NCBI GenBank assembly: GCA_016292545.1 | Contig: JAEDIG010000004.1 | Span: forward strand, 1-51,190 | Length of the DNA: 51,190 nucleotides | Direction of reading: 5' to 3' | Origin: Bacteroidaceae bacterium | GTDB taxonomy: Bacteria; Bacteroidota; Bacteroidia; Bacteroidales; Bacteroidaceae | Shown: piece after piece, positions 32,177 through 41,993 of the stretch | Layout: each line of letters begins with the position of its first letter | Position numbering within the stretch: the stretch's first letter is position 1 | Notes under the pieces: generated by a model | Told to the model about the DNA's origin: nothing | Seen by the model: only the letters and a program-made list of their open reading frames with translations | Databases searched by the model: none | Position numbers and translations under genes: made by a program

Positions 32177-35100
32177 AAGCCGGAAATCATCTTTTGCAGG
32201 CTCTGGTTGTAGCTGCCCAGCCGCTGCTCATACATGGCAGCCTTGTCGCTCTTGGCCCCCTGGAGCACCTCGATGGATGCATGCAGGATGGACATGTTGT
32301 ACATCAGCTCCTTGTCGTTCATGAGCATGATATTGGTGGGCAGCGACAGATACCATTCCACGTATTCCGACGCATTCTTTGCCACAGCCTGTGCCATTGT
32401 CTCGGCCTCTTCCTTCATGTTCACCCTGAGGCTCACACGGGCCAGGTCGAGCGACCCGCTGGGATAGTTGTGGGGCACATTGTAGGCAGGCAACACCTGA
32501 TTGGCATACCTCACCACCTGTGCGGCACTGTCGAGCTTGTTCTCGTCGAGGAGGCTCTCTGCCAGGCGGGAGAAGTTGCGGCGATGGGTGTAACACATGC
32601 GCATAACCGTTTCGTCGATGTAGAGACCCTCTTTTTCAAGGCCTCCGAACTTGTATTTGTGCATCATGTTGTCAAACATGCGGTCGGTGTCTATGTCGCG
32701 TCCGCTCTGCTTGGTGTTGAAAGGCGTCACGCGGTTGGCCAGACCCTCCTGCACGAAATAGTCGCCCAGAGCGCCATAGTTGCTCGGACCCACGGTGTAT
32801 GCTACATAGAGCGGACGTGTCCAGTTGCACTGCGCCAGCATTTCGTACATCATCATCTCGCTCTTGTATACGGCACGCTTGCCCTTGAGGCTTATGTGCA
32901 TCACATCGGGTATGCTGTCGGCGGCCATCATCATGCCGCTCTTGCGCACGGCTTCCTTATCGATGGTCATGACGATACTGTCGGTGGGGATTATCTGGAG
33001 CTCAGGATTGTCGTTGAGCACCCATTTGTCGATGATGTTGCGCAGTTCATACGGGTTGTCGCCCAGCATCTCGCGCATCAACTCGGGATCATCCTTGTAG
33101 TAGTCAATTACCTGCTTGAGGGTGTTCGGACGCACGCTCACACCTTCACGTGTTCCCGACACATACTGCAGGCGGCTCCAGTGGATGGGCACGGCAGGAC
33201 TGTCATAGGCAGGACGCTTCATCTGGTCGATATACCAGTCGGTTTGCAGATAGGAAAGGTTGCACACACGTGCATCGGTGCGCAGGCCTTCTGTTTCCTG
33301 GCAATACCAGAGAGGGAAGGTGTCGTTGTCGCCGTTGGTGAAGATGATGGGGCTCACGCCCTCTTGGAGTGTCTGCAGATAGTTCTGCCCGAAATCGCGG
33401 CAAGTGTAGCGACCCGAACGGTCGTGGTCGTCCCATGTCTGACCGGCCATCTGGACGGGCACAAGCACACACAGGCAGCTGACGGCAGCACAAAGGTTGT
33501 CGTTCCGGAGCACCCTGCGCAATGCCTCACACACACCGGCCACACCCATGCCGCACCAGATGGCAAAGGCATAGAACGAGCCCGCATAGGCATAGTCGCG
33601 TTCACGCGGCTGCATGGGTGTCTGGTTCAGATAGATGACAATGGCCAGTCCGGTCATGAAGAACAGGAAGAACACCACCCAGAATTGCTTTTCCCCGGCA
33701 CCGTCCACCAGGTTGCGCTTGTGGAAAAGCTGCCAGAAGAGACCAATCAGGCCCAGAATCAGCGGCAAACAGTAGAAGACGTTGCGTCCCTTGTTTTCGC
33801 GCAGCTCCGTTGGGAGTTTGCTCTGGTCGCCCAAACGCAGGTTGTCGAGGAAGGGTATGCCCGTTATCCAGTTGCCCTTCTCCCATTCGCCATTGCCTTG
33901 CAGATCGTTCTGGCGGCCGGCAAAGTTCCACATGAAATAGCGCCAGTACATGAAATTCACCTGATAGCTGAAGAAGAAGCGGAGGTTTTCCATCATCGTG
34001 GGAACTTTCACCTTCACAATCTCACCACAGCGGTCGTAGGACACTTCCTTGCCCTTCACGCCTCCCATCCAGCTCTCGTAGGCCTCCACGTGCTCGGGAC
34101 GGTCGCTGTACATGCGGGGGAAGAGCATGTTCTGGGCATATACGTATTCCACGTTGTAGCGCTGTATTTCATAGCGGTCGGGTTCGTCGGCACTGGCCTT
34201 CTCCTTGCGCTGGTAGACGGGCGCTCCCTGCTTGCTCACAGGCACACAGTAGTTGCCGTCGGGGCGCAACAGCACCTGGCTGGTGTAGGCCGGTCCGTAG
34301 AAGAGCGGACGGTCGCCATACTGTTCGCGACTCAGATAGGTGCCCAGAGTGAAGATGTCCTCGGGGCTGTTCTGGTCCATGGGCGTATTGGCAGAACTGC
34401 GGATGACGATGACTGCATACGAACTGTAGCCAATCATGATCATAAGCATGCACAGGAGCGTGGTGTTCATCACGCGTGCGCTCACGAGATGATGTCCCAG
34501 TTTCTTGTAGTTGAGACAGGCGAACAGGATGCCCAGCACCACTACGCCCACCACGATGCTGGTGATGCCATAGCTATAGAAGGGGATGCCAAGCATGCCT
34601 ACACTGAGCAGGAACGAGATGTTCATGAACCTGCGGTTGCGCTGTCTGGTGGTTTCAAAGATGCTCCACAACACCACAGCCACCAGCAACACCATGTAGA
34701 TGATGAGGCCCGTGTTGAAGGGAAGGCCAAAGGTGTTGACAAACAGCAACTCAAACCAGCCGCCCACCTTCACGATGCCCGGCACAATGCCATATAGCAC
34801 GGCAGCCACCAACAGGAAGCTCACGCCCAGGGCCATGAGCGAACCCTTGGCATTGGCCTTGGGACACTTTTTGTAGTAGTACACCAGCACGATGGCCGGA
34901 AGACAGAGCAGATTGAGCAGATGCACACCGATGCTGAGGCCTGTGAGATAGGCGATGAGAATGAGCCAACGGTCGCTGTGGGGCTCGTCGGCATGTTCTT
35001 CCCACTTGAGTATCAGCCAGAACACGACTGCCGTGAAAAGGCTGCTCGAAGCATACACCTCACCCTCTACAGCACTGAACCAGAAGGTGTCGCTGAAGGT

Positions 35101-35493
35101 ATAGATGAGTGCACCAGTGAGTGCGGAGGCCTCCACTACAATAAGCTGCGAGAGGTTGGAAACCACACCGTCGGTGCCCACCAGTTTGCGCGTGAGATGG
35201 CTGATGCTCCAGAACAGGAACATGATGCACGCTGCACTGAACAGGGCACTCATGGTGTTGACCATGCGCGCCACCATGGCAGGGTCGCTCACAAACTGGG
35301 TGAACAGGTTACCCATGAGCATGAAAAAGGGTGCACCGGGCGGATGTCCCACTTCCAGCTTATAGGCAGTGGTGATAAACTCCGGACAGTCCCAAAAACT
35401 AGCCGTCGGCTCGATGGTACTACAGTACACAAAGGCCGCAATGGCAAAGGTGATCCAACCCATCAGGTTGTCTACGAATTTGAACTGTTTCAT
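32173..35493 (-). CDS. DUF2723 membrane protein (glycosyltransferase-like)
   Basis: A 1106-residue multi-pass membrane protein. The N-terminal DUF2723 region (TIEPTASFWDCPEFITTAYK, then GHPPGAPFFML) resembles protein O-mannosyltransferase-type enzymes using a lipid-linked sugar, with the acidic FWDCPE motif likely in the first periplasmic loop. About ten or more hydrophobic helices extend to residue ~690, followed by a soluble C-terminal part of helices. In Bacteroidota such proteins are suspected glycosyltransferases of general O-glycosylation, which is unproven for this one. First gene of an overlapping set with a deacetylase and queG; promoter box at 35527-35535. Confidence 0.9.
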   Translation of the reverse strand: MKQFKFVDNLMGWITFAIAAFVYCSTIEPTASFWDCPEFITTAYKLEVGHPPGAPFFMLMGNLFTQFVSDPAMVARMVNTMSALFSAACIMFLFWSISHLTRKLVGTDGVVSNLSQLIVVEASALTGALIYTFSDTFWFSAVEGEVYASSSLFTAVVFWLILKWEEHADEPHSDRWLILIAYLTGLSIGVHLLNLLCLPAIVLVYYYKKCPKANAKGSLMALGVSFLLVAAVLYGIVPGIVKVGGWFELLFVNTFGLPFNTGLIIYMVLLVAVVLWSIFETTRQRNRRFMNISFLLSVGMLGIPFYSYGITSIVVGVVVLGILFACLNYKKLGHHLVSARVMNTTLLCMLMIMIGYSSYAVIVIRSSANTPMDQNSPEDIFTLGTYLSREQYGDRPLFYGPAYTSQVLLRPDGNYCVPVSKQGAPVYQRKEKASADEPDRYEIQRYNVEYVYAQNMLFPRMYSDRPEHVEAYESWMGGVKGKEVSYDRCGEIVKVKVPTMMENLRFFFSYQVNFMYWRYFMWNFAGRQNDLQGNGEWEKGNWITGIPFLDNLRLGDQSKLPTELRENKGRNVFYCLPLILGLIGLFWQLFHKRNLVDGAGEKQFWVVFFLFFMTGLAIVIYLNQTPMQPRERDYAYAGSFYAFAIWCGMGVAGVCEALRRVLRNDNLCAAVSCLCVLVPVQMAGQTWDDHDRSGRYTCRDFGQNYLQTLQEGVSPIIFTNGDNDTFPLWYCQETEGLRTDARVCNLSYLQTDWYIDQMKRPAYDSPAVPIHWSRLQYVSGTREGVSVRPNTLKQVIDYYKDDPELMREMLGDNPYELRNIIDKWVLNDNPELQIIPTDSIVMTIDKEAVRKSGMMMAADSIPDVMHISLKGKRAVYKSEMMMYEMLAQCNWTRPLYVAYTVGPSNYGALGDYFVQEGLANRVTPFNTKQSGRDIDTDRMFDNMMHKYKFGGLEKEGLYIDETVMRMCYTHRRNFSRLAESLLDENKLDSAAQVVRYANQVLPAYNVPHNYPSGSLDLARVSLRVNMKEEAETMAQAVAKNASEYVEWYLSLPTNIMLMNDKELMYNMSILHASIEVLQGAKSDKAAMYEQRLGSYNQSLQKMISGL

Positions 35494-35526
35494 TATGAAA
35501 AAATTGTTGTTTATTGTTTTCTGGCT

Positions 35527-35535
35527 GCAAAGTTA
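35527..35535 (-). promoter_or_regulatory. -7 box of the DUF2723 operon
   Basis: TAACTTTGC on the minus strand, 33 bases before the ATG. No TTG at ideal spacing. Confidence 0.6.
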
Positions 35536-35590
35536 TATAATTTTGTGGAGGCAAAGCCCAAATCTGTCTTATTTTTAGTTAACAAGCGGA

Positions 35591-36040
35591 TTATATCTTG
35601 TCCAGAGCCCAAATAAGCAGGGCATAGCGGAGCGCCTTGCCCAGAAAGATGCTTAAAAAGGAAACCACTACGCCGCTCCGCATGAACCCGAGCGTGACGC
35701 TGAGCACGCTTCCCAGAATGGGCAGAAAGCAGAAGAAGCCCATCCATGCACCGCCGTGCTGCATCCAGCGCTGGGCCTTGTACACCTTTTCGCGCGGCAC
35801 ACGTAGGTAGCGTTCTATCCACTCCATGCGTCCAAGCGTGCCCACCCAATAGTTGAACATGCTGCCCAGCACGTTGCCTATGGTAGCGCTCAGGAAAAGC
35901 GGCCATGGGCTCAGGCCCGACAACAACAACCCCGCCAGCACCAGTTCGCTGCTGAACGGGAACACGCTACCGGCAATGAAGGCCGACACCCCCATGCCCA
36001 GATAGCCATAATCCACTAGGAAAAGTACGATGGCATCCAT
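35591..36040 (-). CDS. DedA/YqaA-type membrane protein
   Basis: 149 residues with about four hydrophobic helices and the VTT/DedA signature (GSVFPFSSELVLAGLLLSG, ATIGNVLGSMFNYWVG). DedA proteins influence membrane lipid recycling and envelope homeostasis; the short YqaA branch has no firm substrate. It overlaps the upstream multi-pass membrane gene by 25 bases. Confidence 0.88.
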   Translation of the reverse strand: MDAIVLFLVDYGYLGMGVSAFIAGSVFPFSSELVLAGLLLSGLSPWPLFLSATIGNVLGSMFNYWVGTLGRMEWIERYLRVPREKVYKAQRWMQHGGAWMGFFCFLPILGSVLSVTLGFMRSGVVVSFLSIFLGKALRYALLIWALDKI

Positions 36041-36966
36041 AGGCGCAACGCCGCCATAGCGGCAAAAAACATAAGTGCAAGAATGAAAAAAATGCTACTG
36101 GCCCGGCTGTTGGCAAGCGAGAAATAGTGGGACACCAGCGGAGCACTGCTGACAACGGTCATGGGCAGCAGTAGGGCATGAGAGAAGGGATGGAAAAGCA
36201 ATGCCACACTCGACACAACCGTTTGGCATACACACACATAGAGGCACATGCGAACGCTGATGCTGTCATCGTAGCAGTTGGCAAGGTAATGGATGCCTCC
36301 CACCAGCGAGAGCAGCAACGCGGCACTCCAGGCCATGATTTGCCCCACGGGGAGCGACACATACCACTCCCAGCAAGGCCGCTGCAGAGACAGAAGGCCG
36401 CGGACGATGTGTAGCAGAGGGTCCGTGTCGCCGGTCCACATACACCACACCGCCAGAAACCAGAAGGGGACAATCAGCCCTATCAAACCAGCACCGAACG
36501 TGCGCACCGTGAGGCAACGCATAAACGCATACATGTACCACCAGTAGCAAACCGCCAGATACAGCAGACCAGGACAGGCCATACCGCCCAACGAGAGCAG
36601 GAAGAAAGAGTTGAAGACCATGCCCATGGGTTCCCTTCGCTGACAGGTTTGGAAAAGGAGGTGGAAACTGGCAGTGAAAGCCGTTACGGCAAGTGCTTCC
36701 CGGATGCCCTGACGGAAGAATCCCATCGTGGCCACACACAGCAACCAGTAGCATGCCGACAGCTGGCTGTGCTTGCGGATGAGCCTGCAATAGAAATCCG
36801 TGGCGATGAGGGAAAATGCCGTCAGCGCGCATAGCGCTATCCCGATGATGTTGTCACTCAGGCTTCCCGCCAGAGGCCTCCACCACAGCAAGGCAGCGAG
36901 CATCACACACGACGGGAACGTGAAGACACTCTCTGCCACCCGGTTCTGGAACCTGCTGTCTCTCAT
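36016..36966 (-). CDS. Multi-pass membrane protein of unknown function
   Basis: 316 residues with roughly eight hydrophobic helices and short polar loops (for example SLGGMACPGLLYLAVCYWWY). Unusually rich in Cys, Trp and Leu. I see no catalytic motif. Its ATG overlaps the purD stop by one base (ATGA), so it is probably co-translated with purD, and it overlaps the DedA gene downstream. Similar unnamed proteins sit next to purD in other Bacteroidales, in my recollection. A role in envelope biology is only a guess. Confidence 0.75.
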   Translation of the reverse strand: MRDSRFQNRVAESVFTFPSCVMLAALLWWRPLAGSLSDNIIGIALCALTAFSLIATDFYCRLIRKHSQLSACYWLLCVATMGFFRQGIREALAVTAFTASFHLLFQTCQRREPMGMVFNSFFLLSLGGMACPGLLYLAVCYWWYMYAFMRCLTVRTFGAGLIGLIVPFWFLAVWCMWTGDTDPLLHIVRGLLSLQRPCWEWYVSLPVGQIMAWSAALLLSLVGGIHYLANCYDDSISVRMCLYVCVCQTVVSSVALLFHPFSHALLLPMTVVSSAPLVSHYFSLANSRASSIFFILALMFFAAMAALRLWMPSYFS

Positions 36967-38234
36967 CAGAGGTCTGCTCCTATGTCGGAACGGAAGTATT
37001 TCTTTTCAAAACATATTTTCTGTGCCTCGGCAAAACTCTTGGCCAGCGCTTCGGCCTTGGTGGCACCATAGCTGCTCACGGCAATCACACGGCCTCCCGA
37101 AGTGACCACCTGGCCATCCTTCAGGGCTGTGCCTGCATGGAACACCACACTGCCCTCCACCTGGTCGATGCCCGTGATGGGATAGCCCTTGCCGTAGGCA
37201 CCTGGATAGCCACCGCTCACCAGCATCACGCACACGGCACTGCGGTCGTCAATCTCCACCTGACACTGGTCCAGACGGTTTTCGGCCACCGCCTCGAAGA
37301 GTTCCACCAGGTCGGTCTTCAACCGGAGCATGACCGTCTCCGTCTCGGGGTCGCCCATGCGCACGTTGTATTCGATCACCTTGGGCTCTCCGTCTACATT
37401 TATCAGTCCGAAGAAGATGAACCCATGATAGTCGATGCCCTCCTCAGAGAGGCCCTCCACCGTGGGGCGGATGATGCGGTCCTCCACCTTGCCCATCCAT
37501 TCCTTGTCGGCAAAGGGTACGGGGCTCACACTGCCCATGCCTCCGGTGTTCAGTCCTGTGTCACCCTCTCCAATGCGTTTGTAGTCCTTGGCCTCGGGCA
37601 GTATGGCATAGTGGCGACCGTCGGTGAGCACGAACACGGAGCACTCGATGCCCGACATGAATTCCTCTATCACCACGCGGCTGCTGGCATTGCCAAACAT
37701 GCCTCCCAGCATTTCCTCCAGTTCGCGTTCGGCTTCCTCAAGGGTGGGCAGGATCAGTACACCCTTGCCGGCACACAAGCCATCAGCCTTGAGCACATAG
37801 GGCGGCTGCAGAGTGCGCAGGAATGCCTTACCCTCGGCCAGCGTCTCGCCCGTGAAGGTGCGGTAGGCGGCAGTGGGAATGTGATGGCGCTGCATGAATG
37901 CCTTGGCATAGTCCTTGCTGCCCTCCAGCACGGCTCCTTGCCGGCTGGGCCCTATGACGGGGATTGCAGCCAGCCGATCATCGGCCTTGAAATAGTCGTA
38001 GATGCCCTTTACCAAAGGATCCTCGGGACCCACCACTACCATGTTCACCCCATGTTCCAGCACAAAATCCCTGATGGCATCGAAGTCATCGGCCTTGATG
38101 GGCACGTTCACACCCACCTGTGCGGTTCCTGCATTTCCAGGAGCAATATACAATTGGCTTGTCTTGGGGCTCTGGGCAATTTTCCAGGCCAGGGCATGCT
38201 CGCGGCCGCCACTTCCCAACAATAGAATATTCAT
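36966..38234 (-). CDS. purD: Phosphoribosylamine-glycine ligase
   Basis: A 422-residue ATP-grasp enzyme for the second step of purine synthesis (5-phosphoribosylamine + glycine + ATP). The N-terminal glycine-rich start (ILLLGSGGREHALAWKIAQS), VVGPEDPLVKGIYD, the ATP-grasp region (KADGLCAGKGVLIL) and the metal site (GDTGLNTGGMGSVSP; NVRMGDPETE) are clear. Length is normal. It heads a minus-strand set with the unknown membrane protein and the DedA-like gene. Confidence 0.97.
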   Translation of the reverse strand: MNILLLGSGGREHALAWKIAQSPKTSQLYIAPGNAGTAQVGVNVPIKADDFDAIRDFVLEHGVNMVVVGPEDPLVKGIYDYFKADDRLAAIPVIGPSRQGAVLEGSKDYAKAFMQRHHIPTAAYRTFTGETLAEGKAFLRTLQPPYVLKADGLCAGKGVLILPTLEEAERELEEMLGGMFGNASSRVVIEEFMSGIECSVFVLTDGRHYAILPEAKDYKRIGEGDTGLNTGGMGSVSPVPFADKEWMGKVEDRIIRPTVEGLSEEGIDYHGFIFFGLINVDGEPKVIEYNVRMGDPETETVMLRLKTDLVELFEAVAENRLDQCQVEIDDRSAVCVMLVSGGYPGAYGKGYPITGIDQVEGSVVFHAGTALKDGQVVTSGGRVIAVSSYGATKAEALAKSFAEAQKICFEKKYFRSDIGADL

Positions 38235-38285
38235 CTTTTTGTTCTATATTATATTATTAATGTATACTGTGTGTGGTTTCTCTTT

Positions 38286-40430
38286 CTACTTGAGGTAATC
38301 CTCGAAATAGCGCGTGATGCGCTCGTGCAAGTGGATCTGGTCGCGCCCATACATGTTGTGGCCCTGTCCGGGATAGAGGAAAAGGTCGGGCTGGGTGCCG
38401 GCATCCTCACACGCACGGATAAAGGAAAGGCTGTGCTGAGGCACACAGGTGGGATCGTTGTAACCCAGAATCACCTGCAGGCGCCCCTTCAGATTGCCGG
38501 CCTTGTCCAGAAGGCTGGTGGAGGCATACCCCTCGGGGTTGTTCTGGGGAGTGCCCATATAGCGTTCGCCATACATCACCTCGTAGTATTTCCAGTCGAT
38601 GACGGGGCCTCCGGCCACACCCACCTTGAACACATCAGGATAGGTGCACATGAGACTGCTGGTCATGAACCCGCCAAAGCTCCATCCGTGCACGCCCAGC
38701 CTCTCGCTGTCCACCCAAGGCTGGCTCTTGAGGTATTCCACTCCGCGGAGCTGGTCCTTCATCTCCACCACACCCAGCTGGTGCCATGTGGCCTGCTCAA
38801 AGGCCAGTCCGCGCCATTCGCTGCCACGGTTGTCGAGGATGAAGAGCACATAGCCCAGCTGTGCCATGTAGGCCTCCCAGCCGCGCATGCCCCAGTGCCA
38901 CGATGCCTGCACATTGTGGGCATGGGGTCCGCCGTAGACATACACCACGGCGGGGTATTTCTTTGAGGGGTCGAAGCCCACGGGCAGCACCATCCTGAAG
39001 AACAGGTCGGTGACACCGTCGTCGGCCTTGATGGCACCACTGGTTATCTCGGGGATGCTGAAGCCCTGCTCCTTCCAAGGGTCGGCAGCCGTGAGCACAT
39101 TGACGGGCCTGCCCTTGGCGGTCTCCACCAGATTGATGCTTCTGGGCACCGAGGGGCTGCTCCAGGTGTCGATGACCCGGCTGCCATCGGTGCTGATGGT
39201 GGCATAGTGTACGCCTTCCTGATCGCCCAGCGGAGTGGTTTTCCCCGTCTTCACCGACACGGCATAGAGGCAGGAATAGCGCGGGTCGCGCTCGTTGCTC
39301 CTGTACACCACACTCTTCTGCCTGGCATTGAATCCCACCATCTGCTGCACCACCCATTGCCCGCTGGTGAGCTGGCGCAACTGGCCGGTGTTCACATCGA
39401 GCAGATATAGATGGTTGTATCCGTCGCGCTGGCTCTGCATGATAGCCTTCGTGGAGTCCCAGGGAAGGAATGTCAATCCGTTCATCGGTTCCACATACTT
39501 GTCGCTCTGTTCCGTGAGCAGTTCTCTGAGAGGTCGTCCGGTGGACACGTCGTAGGCCATCAGGCGCATGTGGTTCTGCAGGCGGTTGAGTTCAAACACA
39601 TAGAGGGTCTTCCCGTCGGGTGCCCACGAGATGTTGGTGTGGTAGTCTTCCTTTTCTCCCACCAGATCCATCCAGACGGTGGTGCGGCTGGCCACGTCGA
39701 ACACGCCCACCTTCACCTCATGGCTGCGTTCTCCGGCCATGGGATAATGATCGGTATAGGTGGTGGCAATGCGGGTAGTGATGTCTACCTGCGGATAGCT
39801 GGGCACCATCGACTGGTCCATGCGGTAGAAAGCCAGTTTCTGCCCGTCGGGGCTCCAGAAGGTGCCCTTCTCAATGCCGAACTCATTGCGGTGTACGCTG
39901 GTGGCATAGACAATGTCTTCGCTCCCGTCGGTGCTTCCGTCGGTAGTCACCTGAAGGGTTTTGTCATCGGCTGTCTGCACATACAGGTTGCCCTTTATGG
40001 TGAAGGCCAGATGGCGGCTTCCGGCGTTCCAGTCCTGATTGGCCGCTCCCTCGGGAATCTGCTGGGTCCAGGCCACGGTGTGCTGCCGGAAGTCAATCAG
40101 CATGCGCTCCTTGGCTGATGACACCAGCACCAAAGGCTGTGCCTCGTATGGGAACTTGGTGTTGTGGCCGCTGTATGCAATTTTCTTGCCTGCCCACTGG
40201 TTCAGGTCCTCCACGGTGAAGAGCACCTTGCCGGCATCCAGGTCGGCCACTTCCTCGGCACGCGTTTCTATGGCGGTGTTGCCCCACCAAGTGAGGTATT
40301 TGTTTTCGGGAACCATCTGGTGGTACTGGTTGCCACCGCCCAGAAGGTGTTCGAGCGTCAGGGGCTTCTGTGCCACCACATTCATACATGCACACATAAA
40401 GAGGGTAAGGAACGTGCTATTCTTCATCAT
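38286..40430 (-). CDS. S9B dipeptidyl peptidase IV-like serine protease
   Basis: A 714-residue exported protease. The start is the ATG at 40428-40430 (or the next codon), giving a signal peptide; the open frame runs further upstream but only as a shadow of the methyltransferase gene. An N-terminal beta-propeller (about 40-470) with repeated SPDG/APDG blades is followed by an alpha/beta hydrolase. The triad is Ser584 in HGWSFGG, Asp659 in GYNDPT and His691 in GQGHNM; spacings of 75 and 32 residues match the family (human DPP4: 78 and 32). It should release X-Pro or similar dipeptides in the periplasm. It starts 14 bases inside the methyltransferase end. Confidence 0.94.
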   Translation of the reverse strand: MMKNSTFLTLFMCACMNVVAQKPLTLEHLLGGGNQYHQMVPENKYLTWWGNTAIETRAEEVADLDAGKVLFTVEDLNQWAGKKIAYSGHNTKFPYEAQPLVLVSSAKERMLIDFRQHTVAWTQQIPEGAANQDWNAGSRHLAFTIKGNLYVQTADDKTLQVTTDGSTDGSEDIVYATSVHRNEFGIEKGTFWSPDGQKLAFYRMDQSMVPSYPQVDITTRIATTYTDHYPMAGERSHEVKVGVFDVASRTTVWMDLVGEKEDYHTNISWAPDGKTLYVFELNRLQNHMRLMAYDVSTGRPLRELLTEQSDKYVEPMNGLTFLPWDSTKAIMQSQRDGYNHLYLLDVNTGQLRQLTSGQWVVQQMVGFNARQKSVVYRSNERDPRYSCLYAVSVKTGKTTPLGDQEGVHYATISTDGSRVIDTWSSPSVPRSINLVETAKGRPVNVLTAADPWKEQGFSIPEITSGAIKADDGVTDLFFRMVLPVGFDPSKKYPAVVYVYGGPHAHNVQASWHWGMRGWEAYMAQLGYVLFILDNRGSEWRGLAFEQATWHQLGVVEMKDQLRGVEYLKSQPWVDSERLGVHGWSFGGFMTSSLMCTYPDVFKVGVAGGPVIDWKYYEVMYGERYMGTPQNNPEGYASTSLLDKAGNLKGRLQVILGYNDPTCVPQHSLSFIRACEDAGTQPDLFLYPGQGHNMYGRDQIHLHERITRYFEDYLK

Positions 40431-41985
40431 TTTCAAAACGGTTGTTGTTGTTTTTCCTGAATTTGCTGCTGGCCTTTGCACGCGCCTTTTCCATGGCACG
40501 GTCGCCGCGGCGGTCATAGTCCCTGCGGCCCGCCCTGCGGTCGCCGCGGTAGCTGTCTCCGTCGCGGAAACTGTTACGGTGGTCGCTGTGATGGCCATCC
40601 TCGTCATGGAAGTTGCGGCGGTCGCCGCTGCGGCCGTCCTCATCGCGGAAACCGTGTCGTTCTCCACGGAAGTTGTCCTTGCGGTCGCCCCTTCCGAACT
40701 TCTGTCCGAAACGTCCGCTCCTGCCTGCGCCCATTTCGTCGTCCTCGTCCAGTCCCTTTCGGAATTCACGGTTCTGCTTGAACCGCTTTTTCTCGGCCAT
40801 CATGCGGCGTTCCTGGGCTGTTTTTATGTCGATGCCCTGAGCTCGCATGTCGCTGAACTTGCCCGAGTAGGTCTGGTACTTACGCAACTCGCATTCCAGC
40901 GACCCGTTGAACAGCGGCACGCGCAGCGAGGGCTTCAGGCCTATCTGGTCGAAACATTCCTCGCGGTAGCTGAGCACCCAGGCATCGTTCTCCTGGAACT
41001 GATGCTTCAGCCGTTCGCCTATCATCTTGTAGAGGCCCAGCAGGTCGGGCGACGAGATGCGCTCCCCATAGGGCGGGTTCATCACCATGATGCTCTTCTG
41101 TCCGGGCTGCACAAAGTCCTTGAAATCGCGCTGCTCGATGGTAATGTCCTTGCCCAGACCGGCAGCCTTGACGTTGCGTGTGGCAATGTCCACGGCGTTG
41201 CGGTTGATGTCGTAGCCATAAATATGGTGGTCGAAGGGTTTCTCCTTGGAGTCATCATCATAAATGCGGTCGAAAAGCTCCTGATCGAAGCCGGCCCACT
41301 TCTCGAAAGCGTATTCCCTGCGGAAGACACCCGGGCTGATGCCCCTGGCGATGAGTGCCGCCTCGATGGGTAGTGTGCCGCTGCCGCACATGGGATCGAT
41401 GAAGTCACACTCTCCCTTCCATCCCGTCATGAGGATGATGCCTGCAGCCAGCACCTCGTTGAGCGGAGCCTCCACCTGTTCCTGGCGGTAGCCTCTCCGA
41501 TGGAGGCTTTCGCCGCTACTGTCAAGACTCAGGGTGCAGTCATATTCGGCAATGTGTATGTTCAGCTTGATGTCGGGGTTGATGATGCGGATGTTGGGGC
41601 GGTTGCCCGTTCGCTCGCGGAACTGGTCTACAATGGCATCCTTCACCTTATAGGCTACAAACTTGCTGTGGCGGAATTCATTGCTGAAAACCACGCTGTC
41701 CACAGCAAATGTCTGCTCTACGGTCAGATACTCCGACCAGTCGATTTTCTTCACGGCCTCATACACCTCATCAGCCGTCCTGGCCTGGAAATGCTTCAGG
41801 GGCTTGAGCACACGGATGGCTGTGCGCAGCTGGAAGTTGGCACGGTACATCAGTTCCAGGTCGCCAGTGAAAGACACCATCCGCCGACCTATCTTGATGT
41901 TGTTGGCCCCCAGGTCAATCAGTTCGGTGGCCAACACATTTTCCAGACCTTGGAAGGTCTTGGCAATAAGTTCAAATTCTTGCAT
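40417..41985 (-). CDS. THUMP-domain RNA methyltransferase with a long Arg/Asp/Gly-rich tail
   Basis: 522 residues. The N-terminal THUMP domain (about 1-160) binds RNA. The methyltransferase domain has DPMCGSGTLPIEAALIARG (SAM-binding motif) and VMNPPYGERISS (catalytic motif for N2-guanine type, as in RlmL). The core ends near residue 385. The last ~120 residues are low complexity, dominated by Arg, Asp, Gly and Asn (for example GDSYRGDRRAGRRDYDRRGD). Relatives without the tail are about 380-400 residues. The likely target is 23S rRNA. Confidence 0.92.
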   Translation of the reverse strand: MQEFELIAKTFQGLENVLATELIDLGANNIKIGRRMVSFTGDLELMYRANFQLRTAIRVLKPLKHFQARTADEVYEAVKKIDWSEYLTVEQTFAVDSVVFSNEFRHSKFVAYKVKDAIVDQFRERTGNRPNIRIINPDIKLNIHIAEYDCTLSLDSSGESLHRRGYRQEQVEAPLNEVLAAGIILMTGWKGECDFIDPMCGSGTLPIEAALIARGISPGVFRREYAFEKWAGFDQELFDRIYDDDSKEKPFDHHIYGYDINRNAVDIATRNVKAAGLGKDITIEQRDFKDFVQPGQKSIMVMNPPYGERISSPDLLGLYKMIGERLKHQFQENDAWVLSYREECFDQIGLKPSLRVPLFNGSLECELRKYQTYSGKFSDMRAQGIDIKTAQERRMMAEKKRFKQNREFRKGLDEDDEMGAGRSGRFGQKFGRGDRKDNFRGERHGFRDEDGRSGDRRNFHDEDGHHSDHRNSFRDGDSYRGDRRAGRRDYDRRGDRAMEKARAKASSKFRKNNNNRFENDEE

Positions 41986-41993
41986 GTTCAGTT

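Noticed and set aside
32194..34797. Long plus-strand open frame (about 870 codons)
   Set aside because: Antisense shadow of the DUF2723 gene; His/Val-rich, no start context and no recognisable motif.
40431..40769. N-terminal extension of the dipeptidyl peptidase
   Set aside because: Thr/Ala-rich shadow of the methyltransferase tail; the signal peptide begins at 40430.
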